Assembly: GCA_002869535.1 (NCBI GenBank)
Contig: PKUK01000010.1
Location: 1-64,000 of the forward strand
Direction of reading: 5' to 3'
Origin: Arcobacter sp.
GTDB lineage: Bacteria; Campylobacterota; Campylobacteria; Campylobacterales; Arcobacteraceae
DNA: 64,000 nt
Made by a program: the position numbers and the translations under genes. Below, one piece after another: positions 17,082-27,407 of this stretch. The notes beneath the pieces are model-generated. The model saw only the letters and a program-made list of their open reading frames with translations. It had not been told where the DNA came from and ran no database searches. Every line of letters starts with the position of its first letter. The stretch's first letter is position 1.

Positions 17082-17533
17082 AAAAGTATGAAAAAACATC
17101 ACTTGTTTCATGCAGTATTGAAGAGTTATTTGAGTTTCATTTAGATTCAAATAATATAAAAAAAATAACTCCAAAAGATACAAAAGTAGAACTATTAAGT
17201 AAAGATTTTGTGCCTGCAGAGGGTGAAATTTTAGAGATAAAAACAACAAAATTTTGTGTACCTACTTTTTGGGCTGTGGAGATAAGTTTGATAAAAAAAC
17301 CAAATATGTTAGTTGATACGGCACTTAGCTCTCCTTTTGAATTTTGGAGACATTCGCATATATTTACAAAAAAAGGCAATGTTTGTGAACTAAAAGATGT
17401 AGTTGAATATGAGATACCTTTTGGTTTTATTGGCAATCTTTTTTCTAGTTTTGTGGAAAATCAACTTAATAATATGTTCTCATATAGACATAAACAAACA
17501 AAAATGATATTGGAAAAAAAGGATAAGGCTTGA
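17078..17533 (+). CDS. SRPBCC-family ligand-binding protein
   Basis: 151 residues. The start (K-K-Y-E-K-T-S-L-V-S-C-S-I-E-E-L-F-E-F-H) and the alternation of strands, with H-I-F-T-K-K-G-N-V-C-E-L-K-D-V-V-E-Y-E-I-P-F-G near the end and a long C-terminal helix (Y-R-H-K-Q), fit the SRPBCC/polyketide-cyclase-like fold that binds hydrophobic ligands. It is translationally coupled to both neighbours, the glutathione peroxidase (ATGA) and ferrochelatase (TTGA). A role in lipid or porphyrin handling is possible but not shown. Confidence 0.75.
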   Translation: MKKYEKTSLVSCSIEELFEFHLDSNNIKKITPKDTKVELLSKDFVPAEGEILEIKTTKFCVPTFWAVEISLIKKPNMLVDTALSSPFEFWRHSHIFTKKGNVCELKDVVEYEIPFGFIGNLFSSFVENQLNNMFSYRHKQTKMILEKKDKA

Positions 17534-18462
17534 AAAAAGCGGTAGTATTGATGAATATGGGTGGACCAAATAATTTAGATGAAGTAAAAGTTTTTTTAAC
17601 AAATATGTTTAATGACAAATATATAATAGGTGCTCCCCAACCAATAAGAGCCATGATTGGATTTTTGATTACAAGCTTAAGAACAAAAGAGTCACAAAAA
17701 AACTATGCTTTACTTGGTGGTATATCTCCAATAGTTGGACATACAAAAAGACTTGTTAGAAGATTAAATGCTAGTATTGAAGATAGTGATGTTTTTTATT
17801 CTATGAGATACACTCCACCTTTTTCAAGCGAAGTTGTACAAGAACTAAAAAATTATGATGAGATAATTGCCTTTCCAATGTATCCACACTACTCTAGTAC
17901 AACCACCAAGTCCTCAATTGAAGACTTTGAAAAAGCTATAAAAAAAGCAGGAATAAAAGCTAAAGTAAAAACAATACATAGCTACTATGACAATGAAAAA
18001 TACAACAAAGCAATAGTTGAGCGAATAAAAGAGAGACTAAATGGTGATGCTTCAGAAGAGTTTGAATTAGTCTTTTCAGCCCATGGACTTACAAAAAAAG
18101 TTATTGACAAAGGGGATTTATATCAAAAGCATATTTTAGCAAATGTAGAGTGCGCAAAAAAAGAGTTAGAAAAACAAGGAATAAAATTCAAAGATATCCA
18201 CGTGGCTTATCAATCAAGACTTGGACCTATGGAGTGGCTTAGACCTTATATGGATGACAAGTTAAGAGAGCTTGGTGATAAGGTGTTAGTTTATCCTATC
18301 TCTTTTACAGTTGATAACTCAGAAACAGAATTTGAACTTGTGATGGAGTATAAAGAAATAGCCAATGAGGTGGGAATAAAAGATTATAGAGTCGCACGTG
18401 CTCCAAATCACCATCCCTTATTTATGGAAGCATTAAGTGAGCTTTTTGAGCAGGCAGTATAA
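17530..18462 (+). CDS. hemH: Ferrochelatase
   Basis: 310 residues, the normal length for bacterial HemH, which inserts iron into protoporphyrin IX in the last step of haem synthesis. The family start V-L-M-N-M-G-G-P, the catalytic histidine in F-S-A-H-G-L and the conserved glutamate region near V-D-N-S-E-T-E-F-E are present. The TTG start at 17530 overlaps the preceding stop (TTGA) and follows an AAAGGATAAGG site. Its presence at the end of an oxidative-stress-like operon could limit free photosensitising porphyrin; that link is inference. Confidence 0.93.
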   Translation: MKKAVVLMNMGGPNNLDEVKVFLTNMFNDKYIIGAPQPIRAMIGFLITSLRTKESQKNYALLGGISPIVGHTKRLVRRLNASIEDSDVFYSMRYTPPFSSEVVQELKNYDEIIAFPMYPHYSSTTTKSSIEDFEKAIKKAGIKAKVKTIHSYYDNEKYNKAIVERIKERLNGDASEEFELVFSAHGLTKKVIDKGDLYQKHILANVECAKKELEKQGIKFKDIHVAYQSRLGPMEWLRPYMDDKLRELGDKVLVYPISFTVDNSETEFELVMEYKEIANEVGIKDYRVARAPNHHPLFMEALSELFEQAV

Positions 18463-18463
18463 A

Positions 18464-19999
18464 CTACTTATAAAAAAGTTTTATAATACCTGCTAGGAAA
18501 AGAACTAATGCAAAGCTTTTTAAGTCTTTATCATACAAAAGAATAAAAAAGCTAGATAGCACAAGGATTAAAGAGTTTGTGATAACTTTTAGATAACTTT
18601 TTAATTCTTTGGTTATATATTCCAATTGATTATTTGAAATTTCAATTTCAAGACTTCCTTCACTGGCTTTTTTGACTACATTTTTTAAATCCTTTACAAA
18701 AAATGGTAAATCTTTTACTTCCTCAATAATTGTCTCTGTAAGTGTATCTTTTGCTCCAAGGGCTTTGGGAAGATTTTTCTGAAGTACTGGCAAAATATCT
18801 TTTATACCATTGAAATTTTCTATATAAGTAGTTCCCAATCCTTCAATAATAGCACTAACTCTTAAGATATAAATAGCATCACTTGGAAGTTTAAAGGGCA
18901 TATTTCTTGTAGTTTCTAAAACTTCAAAAGCAAGTTTTTGCATAGATTCACTACTTAAATTATCATTTGAAAATATATCAAACATATTTGAAGTAAACTC
19001 CGCAAGTTCAGAAGTAGGTGCCTCATAAGAGATAGTCCCTAACTTTTTGCTGGCAGTAATATAGAGTTCATAGTTTTGCTCATTGGCTGCTTTTATTAAC
19101 TCAATTATTGCTACTCTTTTTTCATTTGGAACGGTTTTTACCATTCCAAAATCTAGTAAAATAAGCTCACCTTTTTTATTTACAAGTAGATTTCCAGGAT
19201 GTGGATCTGCATGAAAATAGCCGTTTATAAGCATTTGAGTAGTATAAAAATCAACTAAATTTGTAATGATATTTTTAAAATCAATTTTATGTTTAAAGAT
19301 ATTTTCTTTATCATCAAATCTAAATCCCTCTTCATAACTCATAACAAGAGCATCATCACTACAATACTCTTCATAAGGTTTTGGAAATCTTATACCACTA
19401 TTTTCATATACATGGGAAAACTTTTTAAGATTTGCCAATTCTTTGTTTAGTGAAACTTCTTCTTTAATCATTTTTGAAAACTCGACAATAACAGCTTCAA
19501 TAGAGTTTTTTGTGTAGTGAGAAAATAGAGGTTTAAATAATAAGTTAAAAAAGCTGATGATTTTTATATCAGCTAAAATTTGATTTTTTATGCCATCTCT
19601 TCTTAATTTTACAGCTACTTTTTCGCCGCTATTTAAATATGCAAGATGAACTTGTCCAATAGAAGCTGAAGCTACAGCTTTTTTGTCAAATCTTTTGAAA
19701 CTAAGATTTTTAAAAGCTCTATTATAAATTTTTTCATAACTTCTTTCATCCATTGCAGGGATTTGGTCATGAAGATTTTTTAACTCATCAAGATAATCTT
19801 GTGAAAAAAAATCAGATCTTGTAGCCAATACTTGAGTAAGCTTAATAAAACTAGCTCCCAAGTTAACAATACTATTTTTTAACCCTTTGGGTTTAAGTGG
19901 TTTTAGAAATAAAAAGCTATCTTTTCTTTTTATAACCAAATAAATAGTTAATAAAAAGAAAAATACACTTAATATTCTTTTTGGTGAATAATAGTTTAT
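18464..19999 (-). CDS. ubiB: UbiB/AarF/ABC1-family atypical kinase
   Basis: An ABC1-family protein with the N-terminal K-P-K-G-L...G-A-S-F-I-K-L-T-Q segment, the A-S-I-G-Q-V-H motif, lysine in V-A-V-K-L-R, H-A-D-P-H-P-G-N-L and L-L-D-F-G-M-V, and two C-terminal membrane helices. UbiB proteins support quinone biosynthesis through ATPase or kinase-like activity. The first standard start is TTG at 19939, without a ribosome site. The frame stays open further upstream and encodes a plausible N-terminus (N-Y-Y-S-P-K-R-I-L-S-V-F-F-F-L). A GAGGA site precedes ATA at 19999, which overlaps the stop of the upstream gene (ATAA). I use that ATA as start; an ATG-to-ATA change would explain the layout. Confidence 0.8.
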   Translation of the reverse strand: MNYYSPKRILSVFFFLLTIYLVIKRKDSFLFLKPLKPKGLKNSIVNLGASFIKLTQVLATRSDFFSQDYLDELKNLHDQIPAMDERSYEKIYNRAFKNLSFKRFDKKAVASASIGQVHLAYLNSGEKVAVKLRRDGIKNQILADIKIISFFNLLFKPLFSHYTKNSIEAVIVEFSKMIKEEVSLNKELANLKKFSHVYENSGIRFPKPYEEYCSDDALVMSYEEGFRFDDKENIFKHKIDFKNIITNLVDFYTTQMLINGYFHADPHPGNLLVNKKGELILLDFGMVKTVPNEKRVAIIELIKAANEQNYELYITASKKLGTISYEAPTSELAEFTSNMFDIFSNDNLSSESMQKLAFEVLETTRNMPFKLPSDAIYILRVSAIIEGLGTTYIENFNGIKDILPVLQKNLPKALGAKDTLTETIIEEVKDLPFFVKDLKNVVKKASEGSLEIEISNNQLEYITKELKSYLKVITNSLILVLSSFFILLYDKDLKSFALVLFLAGIIKLFYK

Positions 20000-20259
20000 T
20001 TTAAATCCTCTTTTAGTTTTTCTAAGTCCTCTTTAGTAGCAAGTCCTAGTTCATTGATTACTTCTTTTAAAACTTTTTTAATCTCATCTTTTGCTTTTTG
20101 TTCTTCATCTTTACCTTTTTTTTCAAGGGATTCTAAAAAGCTTTTTGCATCATCTTTTTTTAACTTCCCTTTTTCTTCTAAGATTTTGATTTCTTCTTCA
20201 ACTCTTTCTTTAATAATAGCAGCTGCCCCAAAACCTGTATTTAGTAACTCTTTTAGCAT
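19996..20259 (-). CDS. Phasin-like coiled-coil protein
   Basis: 87 residues from the ATG at 20259, which has an AAAGGAT site; an in-frame ATG at 20307 lacks one. The protein is almost entirely helical and highly charged: L-L-N-T-G-F-G-A-A-A-I-I-K-E-R-V-E-E-E at the start, then E-K-G-K-L-K-K-D-D-A-K-S-F-L and a C-terminal A-T-K-E-D-L-E-K-L. This is the pattern of small phasin/PhaF-like proteins, although no polyhydroxyalkanoate synthesis gene is in the window. The end overlaps the presumed UbiB start, a common partner in this phylum. Confidence 0.7.
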   Translation of the reverse strand: MLKELLNTGFGAAAIIKERVEEEIKILEEKGKLKKDDAKSFLESLEKKGKDEEQKAKDEIKKVLKEVINELGLATKEDLEKLKEDLK

Positions 20260-20434
20260 GTAAAATCCTTTTATATTATTATTTATTAGTTTAAACGAAA
20301 AGTACATACATTGGTAGTAAAAAAATGTTAATTGGTAAATTTTAAAAATAATTTTTTTATGCAGAGAAATGTAACAAGAACTCGTAGTATTGGTTATTTT
20401 TTATACAAAAATAAGAGGATCTAAATATTATTTA

Positions 20435-20443
20435 TGCTATATT
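20435..20443 (+). promoter_or_regulatory. Possible extended -10 element before the chemoreceptor gene
   Basis: TGCTATATT matches an extended -10 (TGN-TATAAT-like) 35 bases upstream of the ATG at 20478. No clear -35 is seen, which is usual in Campylobacterota. Tentative. Confidence 0.3.
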
Positions 20444-20477
20444 AATGCTACGAAGTAAACTAAAAAAAGAGGAATTT

Positions 20478-23030
20478 ATGTTAAAGTCATTATCAATCAA
20501 AGCAAAACTGTTGCTTATAGTTATAAGTTCTATTATTGTGGTATCAGTTGCGATGCTTTTACAATCTGTAATTTCGTTGCAAGAAACATCTGCAACAGTA
20601 ATTGAGAAATTTAAACAAAATGCATATGATACAAAAGAAGAAGAGTTAAAAAACTATGTATCTTTAGCTATGAAAACAATAGAGTCTTATCATGCAAGAA
20701 CAGCACCTGAAAAGATAAAAGAAGAGGTTCAAAAGTACCTTAAAGACCAAACACAGTTTGTACTTTCAATCATGGAAGGTGAGTATAAAAAGTATAAGGG
20801 AAAAGTTTCTGATGCAGAACTAAAAGAGATAATTAAAACTGTAGTAGAGAGTTCTAAATATGGAGAAAGTGGCTATTTTTGGATAAATGATTTTGATGCG
20901 ACTATTGTTATGCACCCAATAAAACCAGCTTTAAATGGGAAAAATATGTCAGACTATACTGATAAAAATGGGAAAAGAATTTTTGATGAATTTGCAAAAG
21001 TTGGAAAAAATTCTGGATCTGGATTTATTGATTATGTTTGGCCAAAGCCAGGTTTTGAAAAACCGCAAGCAAAAGTATCTTATGTAAAAGTTTTTGAACC
21101 ATTTAATTGGGTTATTGGAACAGGTGAGTATGTTGATAATGTAACTGAAAAACTAAAAGAAGAAGCTTTACATGCTATTGGTGAGATGAAATATGGCAAA
21201 AATGGTTATTATTGGATAAACGATTCTAATGCAAAAATGATTATGCATCCAATAAATGCATCTTTAAATGGTAAAGATTTATCACAAACTAAAGATACAA
21301 ATGGAAAGTTATTATTTTCAGAAATGGCAAAAGTTGCAAATGCAAAAGTTGAGGGTGGATTAGTTAAATATTCTTGGGCAAAACCTGGTAAGAAAACTCC
21401 TCAACCAAAGTTTTCTTATGTTCAAAAATTTGAAGCTTGGGATTGGATTGTAGGAACTGGTGTATATGTAGATGATATTGAAGATAAAATTATGCAAATG
21501 CATGATGAAACTGAAGCCCAAATTGAAAGTGTAATTATAAGAAATTGTATAATTATTTTTGTAATAATGGTTTTATTAGCACTACTTATGGGATATTTAT
21601 CAAATAAGACTATATTTACTCCTTTAAATAAATTCCAAGATGGACTGCTTGGTTTCTTTAAATATTTAAATAAAGAACAAGCAGATGTAGATAACCTTGA
21701 TGATTCAGCCAATGATGAAATAGGGACTATGGCTAAAATTATAAATCAAAATTTAGTCAAAACAAAATCTTTAATCAAACAAGATGATGAGTTAATTCAA
21801 GATGTTACCCGAGTTGTGGAAGAGATAGAAAAAGGGTATTTATATAATAGAGTTGAAAAAAGAACTGATAATGAATCTTTACAAAAACTTCAAAATAAAC
21901 TTAATGAAATGCTAGATAATCTTGAAACAAATATTGGTAAAGATACAAATGTTATTCTTGATACATTAGCTAAATATGGTCAGTTAGACTTTAGAGATAA
22001 TATAAAAGAAGCAAATGGAAAAGTAGAAATAGCTGTAAATGAGTTAGCAACAATTATCAATTATATGTTAAGAGACAATAAACAAAATGGTTTAACATTA
22101 GATGCAAGTTCTGATATTCTACTTAAAAACGTTGATATATTAAATAGAAACTCAACATCAACAGCAGCATCTTTAGAAGAGACGGCAGCAGCGTTGGAAG
22201 AGATAACATCAGCAATTGTTAACAATACTAATAGTATATCAACAATGGCTTCATATTCAGAAGAGTTAGTTCAATCAATTAGCGTGGGTAAATCACTTGC
22301 TGAATCAACTGTTACTGCAATGGATGAGATTAATGACCAAACTGAAGCAATTGCAGATGCTATAGTTTTAATTGACCAAATAGCTTTCCAAACAAATATT
22401 CTTTCACTTAATGCAGCTGTTGAAGCTGCAACTGCTGGAGAAGCTGGAAAAGGATTTGCTGTTGTTGCACAAGAGGTTAGAAATCTAGCTTCAAGATCTG
22501 CAGATGCTGCAAAAGAGATAAAAGCCTTAGTTGAAAATGCAACTCAAAAAACCAATGCTGGTAAAGAGGGTACTGACAAGATGATTAAAGGTTATGAAGC
22601 CTTAAATGAAAGTATCAATAAAACAACTGAAACTATTCAATCAATTGCAGAATCATCAAAAGAACAAAGAGCAGGAATTGAACAAATCAATGATGCTGTA
22701 AATAAACTAGACCAACAAACACAAGAGAATGTTGCTATTTCTAATACAACACATTCAATTGCAGTTGAAACAGATGAGTTAGCTAAACTTATAGTATCAT
22801 CAGCAAACGAAAAAGAGTTTAGAGGTAAAGATAGTTTAACGGCAAAGATAACAGATTATGATGCAATGAGTAAGACAAAAGATACAGAAAAGTTTGAAGT
22901 TAAAAAATTAACAAAAAGAACAGGGAGTACTCCTGCAAAAAAAGAGGTAAGTGCTCCAAGTAAACCTTCTGCAAAAGTTCAAGAAATTAAAAGTAATTCT
23001 AAAAGTGATGATGAGTGGGAAAGCTTTTAA
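20478..23030 (+). CDS. Methyl-accepting chemotaxis protein with double Cache sensor
   Basis: 850 residues from ATG 20478, chosen because AGAGGA lies just upstream; an ATG at 20445 has none. Layout: membrane helix (about 10-30), periplasmic region with two related Cache units (G-Y-F-W-I-N-D...M-H-P-I-K-P and G-Y-Y-W-I-N-D...M-H-P-I-N-A, each ending W-x-x-G-T-G-x-Y-V-D), second helix (about 350-375), HAMP, then a signalling domain with the conserved hairpin [10 protein letters not shown]. The last five residues, E-W-E-S-F, resemble the N-W-E-T-F tether for CheR/CheB adaptation enzymes. The ligand, often a small organic acid for this sensor type, is unknown. It is monocistronic. Confidence 0.92.
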   Translation: MLKSLSIKAKLLLIVISSIIVVSVAMLLQSVISLQETSATVIEKFKQNAYDTKEEELKNYVSLAMKTIESYHARTAPEKIKEEVQKYLKDQTQFVLSIMEGEYKKYKGKVSDAELKEIIKTVVESSKYGESGYFWINDFDATIVMHPIKPALNGKNMSDYTDKNGKRIFDEFAKVGKNSGSGFIDYVWPKPGFEKPQAKVSYVKVFEPFNWVIGTGEYVDNVTEKLKEEALHAIGEMKYGKNGYYWINDSNAKMIMHPINASLNGKDLSQTKDTNGKLLFSEMAKVANAKVEGGLVKYSWAKPGKKTPQPKFSYVQKFEAWDWIVGTGVYVDDIEDKIMQMHDETEAQIESVIIRNCIIIFVIMVLLALLMGYLSNKTIFTPLNKFQDGLLGFFKYLNKEQADVDNLDDSANDEIGTMAKIINQNLVKTKSLIKQDDELIQDVTRVVEEIEKGYLYNRVEKRTDNESLQKLQNKLNEMLDNLETNIGKDTNVILDTLAKYGQLDFRDNIKEANGKVEIAVNELATIINYMLRDNKQNGLTLDASSDILLKNVDILNRNSTSTAASLEETAAALEEITSAIVNNTNSISTMASYSEELVQSISVGKSLAESTVTAMDEINDQTEAIADAIVLIDQIAFQTNILSLNAAVEAATAGEAGKGFAVVAQEVRNLASRSADAAKEIKALVENATQKTNAGKEGTDKMIKGYEALNESINKTTETIQSIAESSKEQRAGIEQINDAVNKLDQQTQENVAISNTTHSIAVETDELAKLIVSSANEKEFRGKDSLTAKITDYDAMSKTKDTEKFEVKKLTKRTGSTPAKKEVSAPSKPSAKVQEIKSNSKSDDEWESF

Positions 23031-23043
23031 TAGAGTTAAACTA

Positions 23044-23076
23044 GAAGAGATGTAAATTTAAAGTTTATATCTCTTC
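23044..23076. terminator. Bidirectional terminator between mcp and cbiX-like gene
   Basis: GAAGAGATGTAAA (23044-23056) pairs with TTTATATCTCTTC (23064-23076) with one G-U pair and a 7-base loop. It lies between convergent genes and overlaps the stop of the leftward gene. Confidence 0.6.
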
Positions 23077-23421
23077 AGATATGATTGAAGCTATTCTTTT
23101 AGATAAGCCAAAATGTTGAAGTATTTTAAAATCTATATCAGGGTAAGTATTTTTTAGAGTAGTAACAATATTAGGTATATCGACACTTACATGTTTTCCT
23201 GAGTTTAAAAAATATGGATAAAAAGTTATACTTTTAATATTTTGAGTAGCTAAGTTTTTTACTATATCTTCTATTGAAGGTTCAACAAACTCTAAAAAAG
23301 AAGTCTCTATTTTTTCATATTTTTTTGAATTTAACTCTCTTATTTCATCAACCAAATCTCTAAACTCTTGATTTGATTTCTCTTTCTTACTACCATGTGC
23401 TATTAGAACTAACGCTTTCAT
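23065..23421 (-). CDS. Small CbiX/SirB-type chelatase
   Basis: 118 residues, the size of single-domain CbiX proteins. It starts L-V-L-I-A-H-G-S-K-K, with the family's metal-binding histidine, and has a second histidine in L-N-S-G-K-H-V-S-V-D-I-P. These enzymes insert cobalt or iron into sirohydrochlorin. Since NirB in this window needs sirohaem, a sirohaem ferrochelatase role (SirB) is attractive, but cobalt insertion for cobalamin cannot be excluded from sequence. It stands convergent to the chemoreceptor, downstream of a two-component system with a 24-base gap. Confidence 0.82.
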   Translation of the reverse strand: MKALVLIAHGSKKEKSNQEFRDLVDEIRELNSKKYEKIETSFLEFVEPSIEDIVKNLATQNIKSITFYPYFLNSGKHVSVDIPNIVTTLKNTYPDIDFKILQHFGLSKRIASIISEEI

Positions 23422-23445
23422 TATTAACCTTAAAATAAATTTGTA

Positions 23446-24549
23446 TTATGATTGAAGTGTTTTTCTTTTAAACTCTTTAATAATATCAACTTCTCTTTGA
23501 TAAATATATTTTTCTAAAACTTTTTTATCTGCCAAACTTAAATCAAAGCTCATAACTATTTTAGTAAAGTCATCAGCTTTTTCTATTTTTAGAACACTTG
23601 CTTTTGTATCAATTCTCTCTTTATGGGTAACTGTATTGTGGTATGCAGTTGTATAAAAAGTATTAAATCCCAATGATAAGTTAACTTTATCTTCTAGTTT
23701 GATTTTTTCATCAAATTGCTTTATTTTAAAAGAGATAGCTTTTGTAGATAAAGAGCTTATATTAAAATTATATCTTTCATTATGATGAAAAATAGTTGCA
23801 ACAAACTCTTTTTCTGGCACTATTCTTAAAGCTTCTCTATTTTTAGGAGAGCGGTCAAGCTTTTCTAAATCAGTAAAAATTAACTCATTTGTTGATTTGT
23901 CATAATCTTTTAATGTAACATTTATAATAGATTTATCAGTTTCAATTGTAGTACTTTTCTGTTCTAATATAGCTTTTGTTTGTACATTTTGTGTCTGTAT
24001 TTTAATGCTATCATTTTCTATTGATGTGATAATTCCATCATGAACAAGAGGTAGACCCTTGTAGTGATTTATTAAGGTAATAGGTGCTTTACTATTTTTT
24101 ATTATCTTCAAGTCTTTTAGTAGTTCATTTGTAAACTCTCCATTATCAGAATCTTTCATTAAAACTACTTTTAATAAAGTAGTTGTTAACTGTTGAAAAT
24201 TAACAGGTTTTTGAATAAAGTCGCATACTCCCATTCTTAAGAATTTCATAACATTTTCAGAGTGTCCATATGCAGAAAAGACTATTATTTTAGATTTAGA
24301 ATCAAGCTTATTAAGACTCTCTATTAGCTCACCACCATCCATATTTGGCATTTGTATATCAGTTAAGATAATATCTTGTTGGAACTCTTTATATACTTCT
24401 AAAGCTTCAAGCCCATCGTTTGCAATATATACTTTTTTAAATAGTTTTTCTAAAAATAGTTTCATCTGCTTTTGGATAGTTAAACTATCCTCGACAATAA
24501 GTACAGATAAATCTTTTGCAGACTCTTTTAATTGAATTAAATCTGACAT
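23446..24549 (-). CDS. Response regulator with C-terminal PilZ-like domain
   Basis: 367 residues. The receiver domain (about 13-130) has V-E-D-S, the phospho-acceptor in I-I-L-T-D-I-Q-M-P-N-M-D-G-G and I-Q-K-P. A middle region of unclear fold follows (about 150-245), and then a segment beginning N-R-E-A-L-R-I-V-P-E and running through N-I-S-S-L-S-T-K-A-I-S-F that resembles a PilZ domain, which binds cyclic di-GMP. The R-x-x-x-R motif is only partly kept, so nucleotide binding is uncertain. The ATG immediately follows the kinase stop (TAGATG), so kinase and regulator form one unit. Confidence 0.8.
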   Translation of the reverse strand: MSDLIQLKESAKDLSVLIVEDSLTIQKQMKLFLEKLFKKVYIANDGLEALEVYKEFQQDIILTDIQMPNMDGGELIESLNKLDSKSKIIVFSAYGHSENVMKFLRMGVCDFIQKPVNFQQLTTTLLKVVLMKDSDNGEFTNELLKDLKIIKNSKAPITLINHYKGLPLVHDGIITSIENDSIKIQTQNVQTKAILEQKSTTIETDKSIINVTLKDYDKSTNELIFTDLEKLDRSPKNREALRIVPEKEFVATIFHHNERYNFNISSLSTKAISFKIKQFDEKIKLEDKVNLSLGFNTFYTTAYHNTVTHKERIDTKASVLKIEKADDFTKIVMSFDLSLADKKVLEKYIYQREVDIIKEFKRKTLQS

Positions 24550-27141
24550 CTACATATCCTTTATAGAAAATTGTATTTCAAAACACGCGCCATATTCTGT
24601 GTTTGATACAAGTAACTTTCCATTTAAATGTTTTTCTATAATTGTTTTTGACATATATAATCCCAATCCTGTTCCAACTTGTTCTTTTGTAGTAAAGTAT
24701 GGATCAAAAATATTATCAATATTTTTAATATCAATACCTCCTGCATTATCACTTATCTGTATTATTACATGGTCATTTTTTATGAACTCATTGATTTTAA
24801 TAACTCTATTACTCTCTCTTTTTTCAACTAAAATTTCTTTTGCATTTTTAATAATATTTATAAAAACTTGTAAAAGTTCTTGGGTATAAGTATAGACTTG
24901 TGTACCTGATTTATAGTTTTGAATAACTTTAATATCACTATTTTCTAACATCTTACCCATTACTTTAAATGTTTCAGCGAAGATAGATTCAACTGTTACT
25001 AAATCTTTTTGTTTATTTGGTTTAAAAAAGTTTTTAAAATCATCAATAGTTTGAGATAAATACTCTGTTTGGGAAATGATTTCATCTAGGTTTTCTTTTA
25101 AGGACTCACTATTGACCATGTCAAGCTCAATGTCAGCCATAATATTATTTGCACCCATAGCAACGATTGCAATTGGCTGTCTCCACTGATGAGCTATCAT
25201 GCTAATCATCTCACCCATAGCAGCATGTCTTGATTGGGCAATCATAAGCTCTTCTTTATCTTGTAACTCTTGTTTTAAAAATAACTCTTTAGTTATCTCT
25301 TGCTTTATTGCAAGATAGTTAATTATTTCACCCTCTTTATTTGAAAAAATTGGTGAGATAAATGCAAGTTCCCAAAACTCTTCTCCATCTTTGTTTGTAT
25401 CTTTTAAGGTTCCACTCCAAGTTTTACCACTTGAAATTGTTTCCCAAAGATTTTCATACTCTTCAATTTTTATAAAATCAGATTTGAAAATTCTTGATTT
25501 TTGTTTTAATGCTTCTTCTAAAGTATAACCTGTAGTTTTAGTAAAACATGGATTAACATACTCAATCATCCCATTTTTATCTGTTATTATAAATGATATT
25601 GGGGCATGCTCAATGGCAACTCTTAGTATATTTAATTCTTCTTGTATTAGATTAATACTAGTTACATCTTGTATGGTTCCTACTGTTTTAACAACTTTAT
25701 CATCAATAACTTCATGTTCAATATTACAGTTTATGTATCTTATTTCATCCTCATTTAATCTTTTAAAACGATACTCTATATTGTATGGCTTTTTTTCACT
25801 TACATTTTGAGTGAGTTTATTAGATACCAAGTCTCTATCTTCTTCATAAACAAAGGTTTTAAATAACTCTTTCATGCCAAATGGGGCATCATTTTCAAGT
25901 CCAAATATTCTTCTAATATTATCTGATACTGTTAACTCCATACTTTTTATATCTAAACTCCAATGGGCAAGGTGAGCCATTTTCTCTGCATTTAATAAAC
26001 TTTCTTGTGAATTATTTAATGATATTTCTAACTCTCTTTGTTCTGTAATATCTGTATGAAAACCTAACATTCTAATTGGGTTTCCACTTTTATCATAAAA
26101 AGTTTTACCCCTATCTAATATCCAAACCCAGTGCCCATCTTTATGTTTTAGTCTGTGGATATTGTTATACTGTTCAGTTATACCTTTATGATTATTTGTG
26201 ATATCTAATTTAGCTTTTTCTAAATCTTCTGGATTAACTAACATTTCCCAAGTATCAAGTTCATTCTTTAGTTCATCAACTTCATATCCAAGCATCTCTT
26301 TCCATCGTTTTGAAAAATATACTTCATTTGTAACTAGATTCCAGTCCCATAAACCATCATTTGAGCCTTCAATTGCTAACTTATATCTTTCAGACAACTC
26401 TTTTTGTTTTTTTGCCATTTGATTAATAAGTTCTTGTCTACTATATATACTATTTATAAACCACATTAATATTAGTAGAAAAAAGATAGAGATTATTACT
26501 AAAATTAGTTTTGTTATATAGGTTTTATCTTGTAGAGACTCATAAAAGATTTTATAATCTTTTGTTGGAATTGTGACTCTAATCACACCAATATAGTCCC
26601 CTACATTGTAATTTTGTATATAGTGACACTCCATACAACTTGATTTTACTTTTAGAGCACCTACATAATTAAATCTTTTTAAATTTTCACTAAATTCAAA
26701 ATATTCTTGTGTGTTTTCATTCTCAAGTTTATTAAGGGCAAATTTTTCAAATTTATCAGGACTATTTTCTGGATTTATTGGTTTTAGGCTAGTTAATTTA
26801 TAATAGTAATCTCCACTTTTATTTGATATTTCGGAGATTTGTTTAGTCATCCAGGCATGATTTATTTTTACAAGTTTCTTATTGTCTTTTGTAAAAATGT
26901 GATTATTGACTAAGTATTTATTTGGTTTTAATGTATCACTTTGGACATATACTCCATTAAATTGTGCATTCCATTCTCTTGTGTGAATGGTATCCTTAAA
27001 TTGAGTTCTTGCTTCATTTAGAATCATTTTATTTGAAATATCTATTTGTGATTTTGTACTTATATCAATAAACCTAAAAGCTATTACATTTGCTAATATA
27101 ACGGAAAAAATTGTAAGTAGTACTGCTTTTGTTTTGCTCAT
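24550..27141 (-). CDS. Haem-motif sensor histidine kinase with PAS domains
   Basis: 863 residues. After one membrane helix there is a periplasmic Tll0287-like (DUF3365) domain with the shared W-N-A-Q-F-N-G-V-Y-V motif and a C-M-E-C-H haem-attachment motif near residue 170. A second helix (about 210-230) leads to three PAS-type units (W-D-W-N-L-V-T-N-E-V-Y and following), then the phospho-acceptor H in I-A-H-Q-W-R-Q-P and a HATPase with D-N-A-G-G-I and G-T-G-L-G-L-Y. A periplasmic c-type haem would allow redox or gas sensing. It is followed directly by a receiver-PilZ protein. A related kinase, without PAS, lies at 38885. Confidence 0.88.
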   Translation of the reverse strand: MSKTKAVLLTIFSVILANVIAFRFIDISTKSQIDISNKMILNEARTQFKDTIHTREWNAQFNGVYVQSDTLKPNKYLVNNHIFTKDNKKLVKINHAWMTKQISEISNKSGDYYYKLTSLKPINPENSPDKFEKFALNKLENENTQEYFEFSENLKRFNYVGALKVKSSCMECHYIQNYNVGDYIGVIRVTIPTKDYKIFYESLQDKTYITKLILVIISIFFLLILMWFINSIYSRQELINQMAKKQKELSERYKLAIEGSNDGLWDWNLVTNEVYFSKRWKEMLGYEVDELKNELDTWEMLVNPEDLEKAKLDITNNHKGITEQYNNIHRLKHKDGHWVWILDRGKTFYDKSGNPIRMLGFHTDITEQRELEISLNNSQESLLNAEKMAHLAHWSLDIKSMELTVSDNIRRIFGLENDAPFGMKELFKTFVYEEDRDLVSNKLTQNVSEKKPYNIEYRFKRLNEDEIRYINCNIEHEVIDDKVVKTVGTIQDVTSINLIQEELNILRVAIEHAPISFIITDKNGMIEYVNPCFTKTTGYTLEEALKQKSRIFKSDFIKIEEYENLWETISSGKTWSGTLKDTNKDGEEFWELAFISPIFSNKEGEIINYLAIKQEITKELFLKQELQDKEELMIAQSRHAAMGEMISMIAHQWRQPIAIVAMGANNIMADIELDMVNSESLKENLDEIISQTEYLSQTIDDFKNFFKPNKQKDLVTVESIFAETFKVMGKMLENSDIKVIQNYKSGTQVYTYTQELLQVFINIIKNAKEILVEKRESNRVIKINEFIKNDHVIIQISDNAGGIDIKNIDNIFDPYFTTKEQVGTGLGLYMSKTIIEKHLNGKLLVSNTEYGACFEIQFSIKDM

Positions 27142-27247
27142 TTGTATTAACCTTATAATTTTGATATCTATTATAGTACATATTATATTTAAGTTATTTA
27201 AACCATTGAAATAGCAAGTATTATTTGTTATAATCTCACCTTTAAAT

Positions 27248-27324
<77 letters not shown>

Positions 27325-27407
27325 CTTTATATAAAAATTCCCAAAATTTATAAAATATGTTGTTATTGATTTGATTAAAGATTGTATTTATTTGTAGGTT
27401 AAACTAG

